Part shown: positions 16,859 to 24,840 of the stretch, in pieces | Numbering within the stretch: the first letter of the stretch is position 1 | Layout: each line of letters starts with the position of its first letter | Origin: Acidimicrobiales bacterium | GTDB taxonomy: Bacteria > Actinomycetota > Acidimicrobiia > Acidimicrobiales > Acidimicrobilacustridaceae | NCBI GenBank assembly: GCA_018401565.1 | Contig: JAGYKS010000025.1 | Coordinates: 434,001 to 498,000 of the forward strand | Direction: 5' to 3' | Length of the DNA stretch: 64,000 nucleotides | Position numbers and translations under genes: made by a program | Notes under the pieces: generated by a model | The model's input: only the letters and a program-made list of their open reading frames with translations | Told to the model about the DNA's origin: nothing | Database searches by the model: none

Positions 16859-18217
16859 ATGGCGAGTTCTGCGGCGACGTCCGCGGCCGCAGCACCCCAC
16901 GCAGCACCTGCTGGTGCAGTTGTTGCTGCATCCCCAGTTGACGCACCTCCGGGGGCGTCGCTGGTTCGCTCCCACGACGACGACGGCAGCGACGGTCGCC
17001 GTCGCACCCCTCGTCGGGCCGCCTACCGCCGTGCTGCCGATGAACGGGTCAACCGTGTCAGTTCGGTGCCGTTCGTGCTCGTGCATCTCATTCCCTTTGC
17101 GCTGGTGTTCACCGGCGTGGCCATCGAGGCTGTCGTGCTCGGGGTCGTCACCTATGTGGCCCGGATGTTCTTTATCACCGCCGGGTACCACCGCTACTTC
17201 GCCCACCGGTCCTACAAGCTGGCCCGGGTGCCGCAGTTCCTCATGGCGTTCGGCGGCACCATGGCGCTGCAGAAGGGGCCGTTGTGGTGGGCCGGCCACC
17301 ACCGTGAGCACCATCGCACCAGCGACACCGAGGCCGACATCCACTCCCCGCTGCGCGGCTTTTGGTGGAGCCACGTGGGGTGGATCCTGTGCGACAAGTA
17401 CAACGACACACCCACCGACCGCATCAAGGACTTCGCCGCCTACCCCGAACTGCGGTTCATCAACCGGTTCGACTGGATCGGCCCGTGGGCCCTCGGTATC
17501 GCCTGCTATTTCATCGCCGGCTGGAGCGGTCTGGTGATCGGGTTCTTTTTGTCCACGGTGCTGCTGTGGCACGGCACCTTCGTCATCAACTCGCTGGCCC
17601 ACGTGATGGGGCGCCGTCGCTATGCCACCGAAGACACGTCACGCAACTCGGCCATCCTGGCCGTGGTCACCCTGGGCGAGGGATGGCACAACAACCACCA
17701 CTACCACCAGTCGTCGGCCCGTCAGGGGTTCTTCTGGTGGGAGTTCGACATCAGCTACTACGTGTTGCGGGCACTGTCGTGGGTGGGCATTGCGCGCGAC
17801 CTCAAGACCCCGTCGTCGCAGGTGAAGGCCTCCAACCGGATCAAACAGGGTGCGTTCGACATCGGTACCTTCCGGGCGCACCTGGTGCGTGCCGGGGCGG
17901 CCGTGCAGGCGTCGGGAGCCAACGTCGGAACCCGACTGGCCACCACCGGTCACCATGCTGCCGAAAAACTGGCCACCACCGGCCACCATGCAGCCGAAAA
18001 ACTCGCCACCACCGGTCACCACGCTGCCGACAAGCTCGCCACCACGAGCCACCATGCCGCCGACGTGCTGGCGGACAAGCGAGACGTGATCACCGACGGG
18101 CTCAGCCAGCGCAAAGAAGCCCTCGAGGGATTCGTGCGTTCGTCGATCGAGTCGGCCGAGGAACTGGCCAAGGCCACCCGGCTGGCCCAGCGTCAGCTCG
18201 GCGTCGTACCCGACTGA
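16859..18217 (+). CDS. Acyl-CoA/acyl-lipid delta-9-type fatty acid desaturase with His-rich repeat tail
   Basis: Membrane di-iron desaturase that introduces a cis double bond into saturated acyl chains. All three His boxes are present: GYHRYFAHRSYK, WAGHHREHHRTSDTEAD, and EGWHNNHHYHQSS. TM pairs flank them (VPFVLVHLIPFALVFTGVAI; PWALGIACYFIAGWSGLVIGF). The body is typical in length to about residue 320, then an unusual tail follows with four 11-residue repeats (LATTGHHAAEK-like) and a helical end. The start is placed at the ATG at 16859; an Ala/Pro/Asp-rich N-terminus precedes the first helix, and the frame is open far upstream. It needs an electron donor not seen nearby. Confidence 0.9.
   Translation: MASSAATSAAAAPHAAPAGAVVAASPVDAPPGASLVRSHDDDGSDGRRRTPRRAAYRRAADERVNRVSSVPFVLVHLIPFALVFTGVAIEAVVLGVVTYVARMFFITAGYHRYFAHRSYKLARVPQFLMAFGGTMALQKGPLWWAGHHREHHRTSDTEADIHSPLRGFWWSHVGWILCDKYNDTPTDRIKDFAAYPELRFINRFDWIGPWALGIACYFIAGWSGLVIGFFLSTVLLWHGTFVINSLAHVMGRRRYATEDTSRNSAILAVVTLGEGWHNNHHYHQSSARQGFFWWEFDISYYVLRALSWVGIARDLKTPSSQVKASNRIKQGAFDIGTFRAHLVRAGAAVQASGANVGTRLATTGHHAAEKLATTGHHAAEKLATTGHHAADKLATTSHHAADVLADKRDVITDGLSQRKEALEGFVRSSIESAEELAKATRLAQRQLGVVPD
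17936..18067 (+). repeat. Four tandem 33-bp units inside the desaturase gene
   Basis: Each unit encodes L-A-T-T-(G/S)-H-H-A-A-(E/D)-(K/V). Units 1-3 are nearly identical in DNA; unit 4 (18035-18067) has Ser for Gly and ends in Val. The pattern would make a helix with paired His on one face. Confidence 0.95.
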
Positions 18218-19196
18218 TCAGGCGGCCGGGGCCTTCTCGATGCGGTGGCGGCCTCGCACCTGGCGCACCGTGCCCGACCGTGACCGCATCACCAGCGAGT
18301 CGGTGGTCACGTGTGACCGGCTGTAGGTCACGCCCTTGAGCAGGTCGCCGTCGGTAATCCCGGTGGCGGCGAAAAAAGCGTTGTCGCCGGCAATCAGGTC
18401 GTCGGTCATCAGCACCTGGTCGAGGTCGTAGCCGGCAGCGATGGCGGCGGTGCGCTCCTCGTCGTTGCGGGGCCACAGGCGGGCCTGGATCTCACCGCCC
18501 ATGCACTTGAGGGCGGCGGCTGCGATCACGCCCTCGGGGGTCCCGCCAACGCCAAACAGGATGTCGGCACCCGAATCGGGCGACGCGGTGGACATGGCCC
18601 CGGCCACGTCACCATCGGGGATCAACCGGATGCGGGCCCCGGCCTGGACGCACCTCACCGATGATGTCGGCGTGGCGATCGCGCTCGAGGATCACGGCGG
18701 TGAGGTCGGTCACCCGCCTGCCGGTGGCGCGGGCTACCGCTGCCAGGTTCTCGGTGGGCGTCAACCTGATGTCGATGGTGCCGCGGGCCTCGGCCCCAAC
18801 GGCGATCTTTTCCATGTACACGCACGGGCCCGGGTCGAACATGGAACCCCGCTCGCTCAGTGCGATGACCGAGATGGCGTTGCCGCTGCCTTTGGCGGTG
18901 AGGGTGGTGCCCTCCACCGGATCCACGGCGATGTCCACCTCGGGGGGCTGGCCGTCACCGATGCGCTCGCCGTTGTACAGCATGGGGGCCTCGTCTTTTT
19001 CCCCCTCGCCGATCACCACGATGCCGTCCATCGACACCGTGCCCAGCACCAGACGCATGGCGTCAACGGCGGCGCCGTCGGCACCTTCCTTGTCGCCCCG
19101 TCCCATCCACTGGGCGGCGGCCATGGCGGCGGCCTCGGTCACCCGGACGAGCTCCATGGCCAGGTTGCGATCGGGGGCATTGGTGTTGTTGCTCAT
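18218..19196 (-). CDS. glpX: Class II fructose-1,6-bisphosphatase (frame interrupted)
   Basis: Hydrolyses fructose 1,6-bisphosphate to fructose 6-phosphate in gluconeogenesis. The start is the ATG at 19196. Motifs: [59 protein letters not shown] and [19 protein letters not shown] (metal and substrate acids), then a shift near 18645. The frame goes on as [54 protein letters not shown] and [18 protein letters not shown]. Dropping one C joins ADIIGEVR to QAGARI as in the family. Actinobacteria typically rely on GlpX as their FBPase. Convergent with the desaturase gene. Confidence 0.93.
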
Positions 19197-19294
19197 GCAC
19201 CTGACCCTACTTCGGCGACCCACTTATCGGCCTCCTGCCGCCGAGCCCCACCACGGGGCACCCACTCGGGCCCAACCATCAGACACACGTCGGC

Positions 19295-19936
19295 TCAGTC
19301 GGGCCGAACCCCCACCAGCAGCGCCAGTTCCCGCCATTTCCACAGGCAGTCCACCCGGACGAACCCGGCCTCACGCATCCACGTCAGCTGGTCGTCAACC
19401 GGGGCCAACTGGTTGGACGGATCGTCGGGGTCATCCTGGGTACCCAGTGCCCGTCGGAACTGCTCATGCAGCTCGGGATCGGGCGACGACACATGTTCGA
19501 GATTGGCGAACACCCCACCGGGCCGCAGGGCAGCAAAAATCTCGGCGTACAGCGTGCGCTTGCGCGCATCGACGGTGTGGTGGATGGCAAAGCTCGACAC
19601 CACGGCGTCGAACGTTCCCATGTCAGGCAGCGTGTCGTTGAGGTCGTGGGCCACCAGTTCAACGCCGTCCACGCCGTCGAAGCGCTCGGTGAAGCGCTGC
19701 AACATGGGTGGCGAGAACTCCACGCCCACGCCGAGCACTCCCGGGTAGGCCGTACGCACCAAAGCCAGCAGCCGACCGTCACCGGTGCCGAGGTCGGCCA
19801 CCCGCTGCACCGGCCCGTTCACCGACGCCAGCACTTCCAGCACCACCTGTTCACCTTCGGTGCGGTGCGGGATGGTGTCGGCCAGCGCCAGGTAGGCCAG
19901 GGCATGGTCCACGTCGGGCCACAGGTTTTCGGGCAT
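19295..19936 (-). CDS. Class I SAM-dependent methyltransferase
   Basis: 213 aa, start ATG at 19936 (MPENLWPDVDHALAYLALAD). VQRVADLGTGDGRLLALVRT is motif I, the SAM loop; LGVGVEFSPPMLQRF ends in the acidic motif II; TFDAVVSSFAIHHTVD is motif IV; LRPGGVFANLEHVSSPD is motif V/VI. SFAIHH resembles small-molecule and UbiE-like methyltransferases. The gene diverges from the acyl-CoA mutase, with two 13-bp repeats in the gap (19961-19986). Substrate unknown. Confidence 0.88.
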   Translation of the reverse strand: MPENLWPDVDHALAYLALADTIPHRTEGEQVVLEVLASVNGPVQRVADLGTGDGRLLALVRTAYPGVLGVGVEFSPPMLQRFTERFDGVDGVELVAHDLNDTLPDMGTFDAVVSSFAIHHTVDARKRTLYAEIFAALRPGGVFANLEHVSSPDPELHEQFRRALGTQDDPDDPSNQLAPVDDQLTWMREAGFVRVDCLWKWRELALLVGVRPD

Positions 19937-20057
19937 GACCCCAGTATCCCCCGACTCCTGCGTTTCGTGTGGGCGTTTCGTGTGGGCGCCACGTGGGTGC
20001 GCCACGCCGGAGCGTCTCGTGTGCGCGTGGCGCAGTCGGTGGGCCACACTTGATCCC

Positions 20058-21746
20058 ATGTCCGCCGACGTGTCAGCACAACCCAGCACCCCGGCCGCCG
20101 ACGCGGCGGCGTGGGAGGCGGCCCTGGCAGCGTCACCGATGCGTGACGTGGAGTTCACCACCATGAGCGGGGTGCCCCTGGCTGCGGCCTACGGTCCGCC
20201 CGATGACGGCGACGACACTCCCGATCGCATCGGTTGGCCCGGCCAGTTCCCCTACACCCGGGGTCCCCATGCCTCGATGTACCGCTCACGGCTGTGGACC
20301 ATGCGGATGTTCGCCGGGTTCGGAACGCCGGCCGACACCAACCGCCGATTTCACGACATCCTGGCCGCCGGGGGCACGGGGCTGTCGGTGGCGTTCGACC
20401 TGCCCACCTTGATGGGCCGGGACTCCGACGACCCGGTGGCCGAAGGCGAGGTGGGCAAGTGCGGGGTGGCCATCGACACCCTGGCCGACATGGTCGACCT
20501 GTTCGACGGCATCGACCTGGGGTCAGTCACCACGTCGATGACCATCAATTCACCGGCGGCGGTGATGTTTGCCATGTACGTGGCCACCGCCCAGCGTGCC
20601 GGGGTGGATCACGCCAAGCTCGGCGGCACCCTGCAAAACGACATCCTCAAGGAGTACCAGGCCCAAAAGGAGTTCGTGTACCCGCCGCGGCAGTCGATGC
20701 GCCTGGTGGACAACGTGATCTCGTTCTGCGCCGCCGAGATGCCGCGGTTCCATCCGGTGTCCATCTCCGGCTATCACATCCGCGAGGCCGGCTCCACCGC
20801 CGCCCAGGAACTTGCCTTCACTCTGGCCAACGGGTTTGCCTACGTGGAACTGGCCCGCAACGGCGGTCTCGACGTGGACGCCTTCGCTCCCCGGCTGTCG
20901 TTTTTCTTCAACGCCCATCTGGACTTTTTCGAAGAGATCGCCAAGTACCGGGCCGCCCGCAGGTTGTGGGCCACGTGGATGCGGGACCATTACGGCGCCG
21001 TCGACCCCCGCTCGCACATGCTGCGCTTTCACACCCAGACCGCCGGCGTGTCGCTCACCGCCCAGCAGCCCGAGGTGAACATCGCCCGCACCGCCATCGA
21101 GGCGTTGGCCGGAGTGCTGGGTGGCACCCAGAGTCTGCACACCAACTCGCTGGACGAGGCCATGGCCCTGCCCACCGAGAGGGCGGCGCGCATCGCATTG
21201 CGCACCCAGCAGGTCATCGCCCACGAGACCGGGGTCACCAACGTGGCCGATCCGCTGGGTGGGTCGTGGTTCGTGGAGTCGCTCACCGACGAGATGGAAC
21301 GCCAGGCCTCCGAGGTGTTCGCCCATCTGCTCGACCTGGGCGACGGGTCCATGCTCGAGGGTGTGTACGCCGGCATCGACAACGGGTACTTCCAGTCCGA
21401 GATCGCCGAGTCGGCCTATCGGTTCGAGCGGGCGGTGGGTGACGGCCGGCGGGTGGTGGTCGGTGTGAACGCCTTCACCGATGGCGACGACGGCCCCCCC
21501 GAACTGCTGCAGGTCTCGGCCGAACAAGAGCAGTCGCAGGTCGGTCGTCTGGCCCGGGTTCGGGCCGAGCGGGACTCGCAGGCGGTGGCTGACGCCCTGG
21601 ACCGGTTGCGTGCCGACGCTGCCGACCCGCTGGTGAACCTCATGCCCACGCTGATTGATGTCGTGGCCACCAACGCCAGCGAGGGCGAGATCATGGCGGC
21701 CATGGGCGACGTGTTCGGCACCTACGTGGAGACTCCCTTCCTGTGA
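20058..21746 (+). CDS. Methylmalonyl-CoA mutase family large subunit
   Basis: 562 aa, only the substrate-binding TIM barrel; the B12-binding domain is absent, so a separate small subunit is expected elsewhere. [111 protein letters not shown] and [20 protein letters not shown] are all family motifs. At the position of methylmalonyl-specific Tyr89 (WTIRQYAGF) this protein has Phe (WTMRMFAGF), as in isobutyryl-CoA mutase, while an Arg remains in the PP-SMR segment; the alignment is from memory. The carbon-skeleton rearrangement is certain, the substrate is not. meaB follows 6.5 kb downstream on the same strand. A GTGA overlap couples the next gene. Confidence 0.9.
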   Translation: MSADVSAQPSTPAADAAAWEAALAASPMRDVEFTTMSGVPLAAAYGPPDDGDDTPDRIGWPGQFPYTRGPHASMYRSRLWTMRMFAGFGTPADTNRRFHDILAAGGTGLSVAFDLPTLMGRDSDDPVAEGEVGKCGVAIDTLADMVDLFDGIDLGSVTTSMTINSPAAVMFAMYVATAQRAGVDHAKLGGTLQNDILKEYQAQKEFVYPPRQSMRLVDNVISFCAAEMPRFHPVSISGYHIREAGSTAAQELAFTLANGFAYVELARNGGLDVDAFAPRLSFFFNAHLDFFEEIAKYRAARRLWATWMRDHYGAVDPRSHMLRFHTQTAGVSLTAQQPEVNIARTAIEALAGVLGGTQSLHTNSLDEAMALPTERAARIALRTQQVIAHETGVTNVADPLGGSWFVESLTDEMERQASEVFAHLLDLGDGSMLEGVYAGIDNGYFQSEIAESAYRFERAVGDGRRVVVGVNAFTDGDDGPPELLQVSAEQEQSQVGRLARVRAERDSQAVADALDRLRADAADPLVNLMPTLIDVVATNASEGEIMAAMGDVFGTYVETPFL

Positions 21747-22186
21747 CCATTCCCGACTTTCCCATCAATGTTCCTGACGACCACGGCACCAGCGACGGCG
21801 GTGGTCACATCGAGTACGAGCTCGACGACTGGGCGGTGGAGTCTCGCCAGATGCTCCGCCAGCTGCTGGTGGGCGCCGACGTGCCCCACGTGTGGGAAGC
21901 CGGGCGTCTGGTGGTGCCCGAGGTGTTCGAGATGCAGGTCGACGACCTTGTCGACCAGACCGCTGCCACGTTCGCCGGCACCCTCGACGACCCGTCGGTG
22001 GCCCCGGCGGTGTTCGACGTCGCCGACCTCGACGACGACCTCATCGACGCCCTGCTCACGGCGCTGGGTGATGCCGGGGTGGACTGGGCCCTCGAAGAAG
22101 GTGGCGACCTGGTGGTGCCTGCCCACAGCGCCGACACGGTGAACGAGGTGGTGGAGGCGCTGGAGTTCCCCACGCCCTGCCCCTGA
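21743..22186 (+). CDS. Hypothetical acidic protein with internal duplication, 147 aa
   Basis: I do not recognise the family with confidence. The protein is very acidic and holds two similar halves: RQLLVGADVPHVWEAGRLVV followed by VDDLVDQ, and LLTALGDAGVDWALEEGGDL followed by VNEVVEAL. Both read as helix, strand (V-x-W-x-(L/E)-(A/E)-G), VVP, helix, a pattern like DUF2007-type (putative signal-transducing) modules. It starts on a GTG overlapping the mutase stop by 4 nt (GTGA), so it is translated with the mutase. A regulatory role is speculation. Confidence 0.6.
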   Translation: MTIPDFPINVPDDHGTSDGGGHIEYELDDWAVESRQMLRQLLVGADVPHVWEAGRLVVPEVFEMQVDDLVDQTAATFAGTLDDPSVAPAVFDVADLDDDLIDALLTALGDAGVDWALEEGGDLVVPAHSADTVNEVVEALEFPTPCP

Positions 22187-22332
22187 CCGACACAGACGGT
22201 GCCACGCCGGCAGCCACCGTCGGTGACGGCGACGGCGACGGTGACGGTGCCGGTGTCGGTGGTGCCGGTGACGGTGGTGCGGGCGATGGTGACGTTGGTG
22301 ACGGCGACGGCGACGCCTCCGCCACCGCCGGG

Positions 22333-22611
22333 GTGGAGATCGACCCCGATCGGGTCCTCGGTGGCCTGTTCGTGGCCTCCGACCGGCTGGCGCGCAGCGC
22401 CTCGGACTCCCGGGGCGTGCTGACGTTTTTGGAGTTGGCCGCCGAACTGGATGACGGGGCCATGCCGTTCGGGTTCGAACAGCCGGCATGGGAACGAATG
22501 CGTTCATCGGCGGCCGAGCTGACGTCGATGCTCACGGTCATCGGATCCACCGACGACGAGGTGGAGACCGCAGCGGCGTCGATGCGCGATCTGCTGCGAC
22601 TCTGGGTCTGA
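22333..22611 (+). CDS. Hypothetical helical protein, 92 aa
   Basis: Small acidic, mostly helical protein (MEIDPDRVLGGLFVASDRLA, LTFLELAAELDDGAMPFGFE, RSSAAELTSMLTVIGSTDDE). No family recognised. The GTG at 22333 is the first standard start after the preceding stop at 22186 in a frame that stays open through a (Gly-Asp)-rich repeat (22212-22322). The true protein may therefore start earlier at a rare codon, or belong with the preceding gene after a frameshift. Function unknown. Confidence 0.45.
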   Translation: MEIDPDRVLGGLFVASDRLARSASDSRGVLTFLELAAELDDGAMPFGFEQPAWERMRSSAAELTSMLTVIGSTDDEVETAAASMRDLLRLWV

Positions 22612-22684
22612 CCCCACCGGGTTTTCACGTCCATCCGACGGCCCGGTTGGGTCCCGCAGGTCACCGCACCGGTACCGTAGGGAC

Positions 22685-23408
22685 GTGGTCCTGGCCGAAC
22701 TCGAGATCTATCACTCGCGACCCATCGCTCCCACGCGTCGGGTGTCGCTGGGACGTCGCCACCTGCCGGTGGATCCTGCCCCGGGCCACGGCGGCTTGCT
22801 GCTGGGTGGGGTGGTTGCGGCCAACGTTGGCGGGATCGACGCCGACCTGGTCGGTGACCTGGTGAAAATGACCCATCAGCTCGAAGACGGCGAGCGCATC
22901 ACCCAGCCCCGCTTGCGTCACCGTCTCGCAGGTCGACCGGGTCGGGCTGCAGCGCAGCACCCACCGGCTCGTCGGCGTTGGTGACGAACTGCACTTCGAC
23001 TTCGACGACGTGCAGGGAAATCCCGCCCAGCAGGTGCTGGGAGCGTTGTACGCCGCCGGCGAGCTGGAACCGTCATCTCGGCGGACCGTGTTCGCAACGG
23101 TGCGTCGGGCCATCGGGTGGACCGGCCCGATCGGCCCCGACCTCATTGCCACCCTGGCCGGATTCGGCCGGGGTCGGGGTCTGTCCACCGCCGCCTTTGG
23201 CGATCCGGTGTCGTGGGCGCTGGACACCCTGGGGTTCGTGAACGGCGAGCGGGCCTCAGCCCAGATGTCGGGGCCGTCACGCAGCGACGTACAGCAGCGG
23301 TTCCGCAACCTGTTGCGCACCGCCCATCCCGATCACGGCGGCGACAGCGACGCCGCTGCCCGGCGTATCGCCGAGCTCACCGAGGCCCGTCGCATCCTGC
23401 TGGGATGA
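22685..23408 (+). CDS. J-domain-like protein (frame interrupted)
   Basis: About 240 aa when repaired. The N-terminal half (MVLAELEIYHSRPIAPTRRV, LGGVVAANVGGIDADLV, LVKMTHQLEDGERITQPRL) is unlike anything I can name. A shift near 22905 leads to VTVSQVDRVGLQRSTHRLVG, ELHFDFDDVQGNPAQQVLGA and RRAIGWTGPIGPDLIATL. The end (SRSDVQQRFRNLLRTAHPDH, RRIAELTEARRILLG) is a C-terminal J-like domain with the HPD tripeptide, so DnaK stimulation is possible. The stop overlaps the next gene as ATGA. Confidence 0.65.
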
Positions 23409-23965
23409 CTGCGTCGGGTGTGGTGCTGTGGCCGGGGTCGGGAGCCGACCGTGATCACCGCACCCTGGTTGCACTCGAGCAACTGCTGGCCCCGGTCAGG
23501 GTCGCCCGCGTGGACCACGCCCACCGCATCGCTGGTCGCAAGGCTCCGGGCAAGGCCGACGTGGACATTGCCGGGGTGGTGGCCGCAATCACCGAGGTCG
23601 CCGACATCTGGGGCGTGGACCCGTCGACACTGGTGATCGGTGGCCGCTCGTACGGCGGGCGCATCTGCTCGATGGCCGTTGCTGGCGGGCTGGAGGTGGC
23701 CGGCCTGGTGCTGCTCAGCTATCCGCTTCATCCACCCGGCAAACCCGAGCGCTTGCGCACCGAGCATTTCCCCGACATCACCGTGCCCACGTTGTTTGTG
23801 TCCGGCGAGCGTGACCCGTTCGGGTCGCCCGACGAGTTCGCAGTCTGGGCGCCCACCATTGCCGGGCCCGTCGAGCAGGTGTGGCTCGCCGGTGCCCACG
23901 ACCCGCGCAACGACGCCGCCGTGGCCGACGCCGTGGGTCAGTGGTTGGTGGATCTGGGGACCTAA
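23405..23965 (+). CDS. Alpha/beta-hydrolase, KANL3/Tex30-like
   Basis: 186 aa compact hydrolase. GVVLWPGSGADRDHRTLVAL is the first strand and oxyanion region; VIGGRSYGGRICSMAVAGG is the nucleophile elbow (G-R-S-Y-G-G); LVLLSYPLHPPGKPERLR is the typical continuation of this subfamily; VPTLFVSGERDPFGSPDEF carries the acid; and WLAGAHDPRNDAAVA supplies the His. The family is annotated as dienelactone-hydrolase-like or KANL3/Tex30. Overlaps the J-like gene by 4 nt. Substrate unknown. Confidence 0.85.
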   Translation: MTASGVVLWPGSGADRDHRTLVALEQLLAPVRVARVDHAHRIAGRKAPGKADVDIAGVVAAITEVADIWGVDPSTLVIGGRSYGGRICSMAVAGGLEVAGLVLLSYPLHPPGKPERLRTEHFPDITVPTLFVSGERDPFGSPDEFAVWAPTIAGPVEQVWLAGAHDPRNDAAVADAVGQWLVDLGT

Positions 23966-23983
23966 GGCGCCGACGCCGGTTCC

Positions 23984-24808
23984 TCAGGCCGCCGGCACGG
24001 AGTTGGTCACGATGCTCACCGGCACGCCGAGCGGCAGGCCCAGTACCTCGACGATGTAATCGATGTCGGAGTTGCGCAGCCGGATGCACCCCGCTGACAC
24101 CTGCTGGCCGATCAGGTCGGGCTCGTTGGTGCCGTGGATGCCGAGCTGACCGGGCCCACCGTTGAAGCTTTCGAACACCTCGGAAAACCCCGACAGACCG
24201 TAGGCGTAGGTGCCGTACACGGTGCTGGCATCGGGGGGCTTGAGCAGTTCGGTTGTGTAATAGAGCCCGCCGGGAGTGGGGGCGTTTTCGCGGGCCACGC
24301 CGATGTCGGTTTCGAACACCACGACGTCGTTTTTGTACACCTTGAGGGTGAAGTCGTCGAGCAGGGCTTCGATGCGCCACGGGTGGGTGGTGAGGTCCAC
24401 AGCGTCAGACTGGATCCAGCCGGTGCTCCCGTTGGGCCTGATGGGCAGGTAGACCTGCACCCACCCGTCGACCTGATCGGCCACCAGCATCACCAGCGGG
24501 ATGGACACCGGCGGGTCGGTGTCCAGCGGGCGGGGGTTGGGCAGGGTGGCCACCACCTCGGCACCGGCGTCGGGACCGGCCCGGAACTCCAGATCCCCGA
24601 CCGTTGATGCCGTGGCCACCAGTGAGGTGCCCGGTGCCTCGACCGGCGCCGCTCCGGCGGGGACGGTGACATCGGTGTTCAGCGTCGGCCGGGCGTTGTC
24701 GTCGGCGCACGCCGAACCGACCAGGCCCAGCACCAGCATCGAGACCACTGCCAACGCCCGCAGACGGGTGGCGGGACGCAGCCGCAAGGGTGAGGACGTT
24801 GTGTGCAT
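23984..24808 (-). CDS. L,D-transpeptidase (YkuD domain) lipoprotein
   Basis: Peptidoglycan cross-linking enzyme, 274 aa. The signal segment LRALAVVSMLVLGLVGSACADD contains a lipobox (GSAC), so it is probably anchored outside the membrane. A middle SH3-like region (LEFRAGPDAGAEVVATL, GWVQVYLPIRPNGSTGWIQ) precedes the YkuD domain (WRIEALLDDFTLKVYKNDVV). The catalytic signature is GIHGTNEPDLIGQQVSAGCI followed by RLRNSD, with His, Ser-x-Gly-Cys and Arg all present. It would make 3-3 cross-links using the Cys. Convergent with the alpha/beta-hydrolase gene. Confidence 0.93.
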   Translation of the reverse strand: MHTTSSPLRLRPATRLRALAVVSMLVLGLVGSACADDNARPTLNTDVTVPAGAAPVEAPGTSLVATASTVGDLEFRAGPDAGAEVVATLPNPRPLDTDPPVSIPLVMLVADQVDGWVQVYLPIRPNGSTGWIQSDAVDLTTHPWRIEALLDDFTLKVYKNDVVVFETDIGVARENAPTPGGLYYTTELLKPPDASTVYGTYAYGLSGFSEVFESFNGGPGQLGIHGTNEPDLIGQQVSAGCIRLRNSDIDYIVEVLGLPLGVPVSIVTNSVPAA

Positions 24809-24840
24809 GGCCTGAGACCCTACCTGCGAACACGGGTCAA

